Source: Deltaproteobacteria bacterium (GTDB taxonomy: Bacteria > Desulfobacterota > Syntrophobacteria > Syntrophobacterales > Syntrophobacteraceae). Taken from it: a stretch of 40,131 nt of DNA. Both the position numbers and the translations under genes were made by a program. The first letter of the stretch is position 1; each line of letters opens with the position of its first letter. Location: positions 1 to 40,131 of the forward strand of contig JAJYTC010000021.1 of assembly GCA_021793275.1 (NCBI GenBank). Reading direction: 5' to 3'. This document shows, piece by piece, positions 40,047-40,131 of this stretch. The notes under the pieces are model-generated. The model saw only the letters and a list, made by a program, of their open reading frames with translations, ran no database searches and was not told where the DNA came from.

Positions 40047-40131
40047 GTGCCTCCCCGATCTTGAACCTGACATGGTATGAGCCCGTTTTTACGCCCCTCC
40101 AATGTTCGGTAATCAATGACGGTCTTAGTAA

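Noticed and set aside
1-40131. CRISPR array
   Set aside because: No regularly spaced identical repeats of 24-40 nt with unique spacers were seen; the 7-8-nt tandems are a different kind of repeat.

Overview
Organism and general character. The window reads as a chromosome segment from a strictly anaerobic, deltaproteobacterial-type (Desulfobacterota) bacterium of moderately high GC. The reasons are gene content, not any database match. It carries an orange-protein (ORP)-like cluster, made of a sigma54 activator, two NifX/MTH1175-type proteins and two ferredoxin-carrying MinD-like ATPases. It also has a three-gene glutamate synthase of the archaeal/anaerobe type, a PEP-CTERM surface protein, a PflX-type radical SAM enzyme and many sigma54-type signals. 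A Syntrophobacter-like lineage would fit, but that is inference. No rRNA, tRNA, CRISPR array or intact insertion sequence was seen.

Layout. 1-1.1 kb: two small secreted proteins (minus strand), the second with a suspicious arginine-rich tail. 1.2-4.7 kb: radical SAM protein and two tandem PilT-type retraction ATPases. 4.8-7.7 kb: an MNT nucleotidyltransferase antitoxin with a deleted HEPN partner, a gene-poor stretch, and a PEP-CTERM protein behind a textbook sigma54 promoter. The stretch lies between two copies of a 60-nt stem-loop repeat. 7.7-12.9 kb (minus): split glutamate synthase operon (glutaminase; ferredoxin-FMN synthase; GXGXG-GltD-ferredoxin). 13.4-15.9 kb (minus): beta-hydroxyacid dehydrogenase and acyl-CoA synthetase. 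16.1-16.6 kb: relic of a serine recombinase. 16.7-19.1 kb: a compact four-gene envelope module (CPHC thioredoxin-fold protein, cyclic-nucleotide-binding/TM/cysteine-less rhodanese protein, MauE/DoxX-like membrane protein, lipoprotein). 19.4-20.3 kb: AmiS/UreI channel gene boxed by a perfect 32-bp inverted repeat. 21.2-23.1 kb: chemoreceptor. 23.1-28.1 kb (minus): phoH-pgpH-ybeY-pdxJ-acpS. 28.2-29.5 kb: cvpA-mazG. 29.6-31.8 kb: a tyrosine-rich leader peptide and terminator controlling aroF-tyrA. 31.9-32.5 kb: cobalamin adenosyltransferase. 32.7-33.2 kb: vapB followed by a vapC start fused to the C-terminal half of a DUF134 protein. 33.2-39.3 kb: metallo-beta-lactamase-fold hydrolase, sigma54 activator, ORP-like cluster, EF-hand protein and receiver-like protein. 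39.5 kb: HTH antitoxin (minus).

How it works together. Housekeeping blocks (amino-acid biosynthesis, RNA maturation, cofactor synthesis) alternate with accessory material. The accessory parts show recurrent decay: three toxin-antitoxin antitoxins are present without an intact toxin, and a recombinase is in pieces. The strongest regulatory logic visible is (i) ribosome-mediated attenuation by tyrosine at aroF-tyrA, (ii) sigma54 control of the PEP-CTERM gene and probably of the ORP-like operon, and (iii) a possible DNA-inversion switch or structured mRNA at the AmiS/UreI gene. Short degenerate 7-8-nt tandem repeats recur in intergenic gaps. Starts given below often differ from the ORF track because ribosome binding sites favour internal codons.
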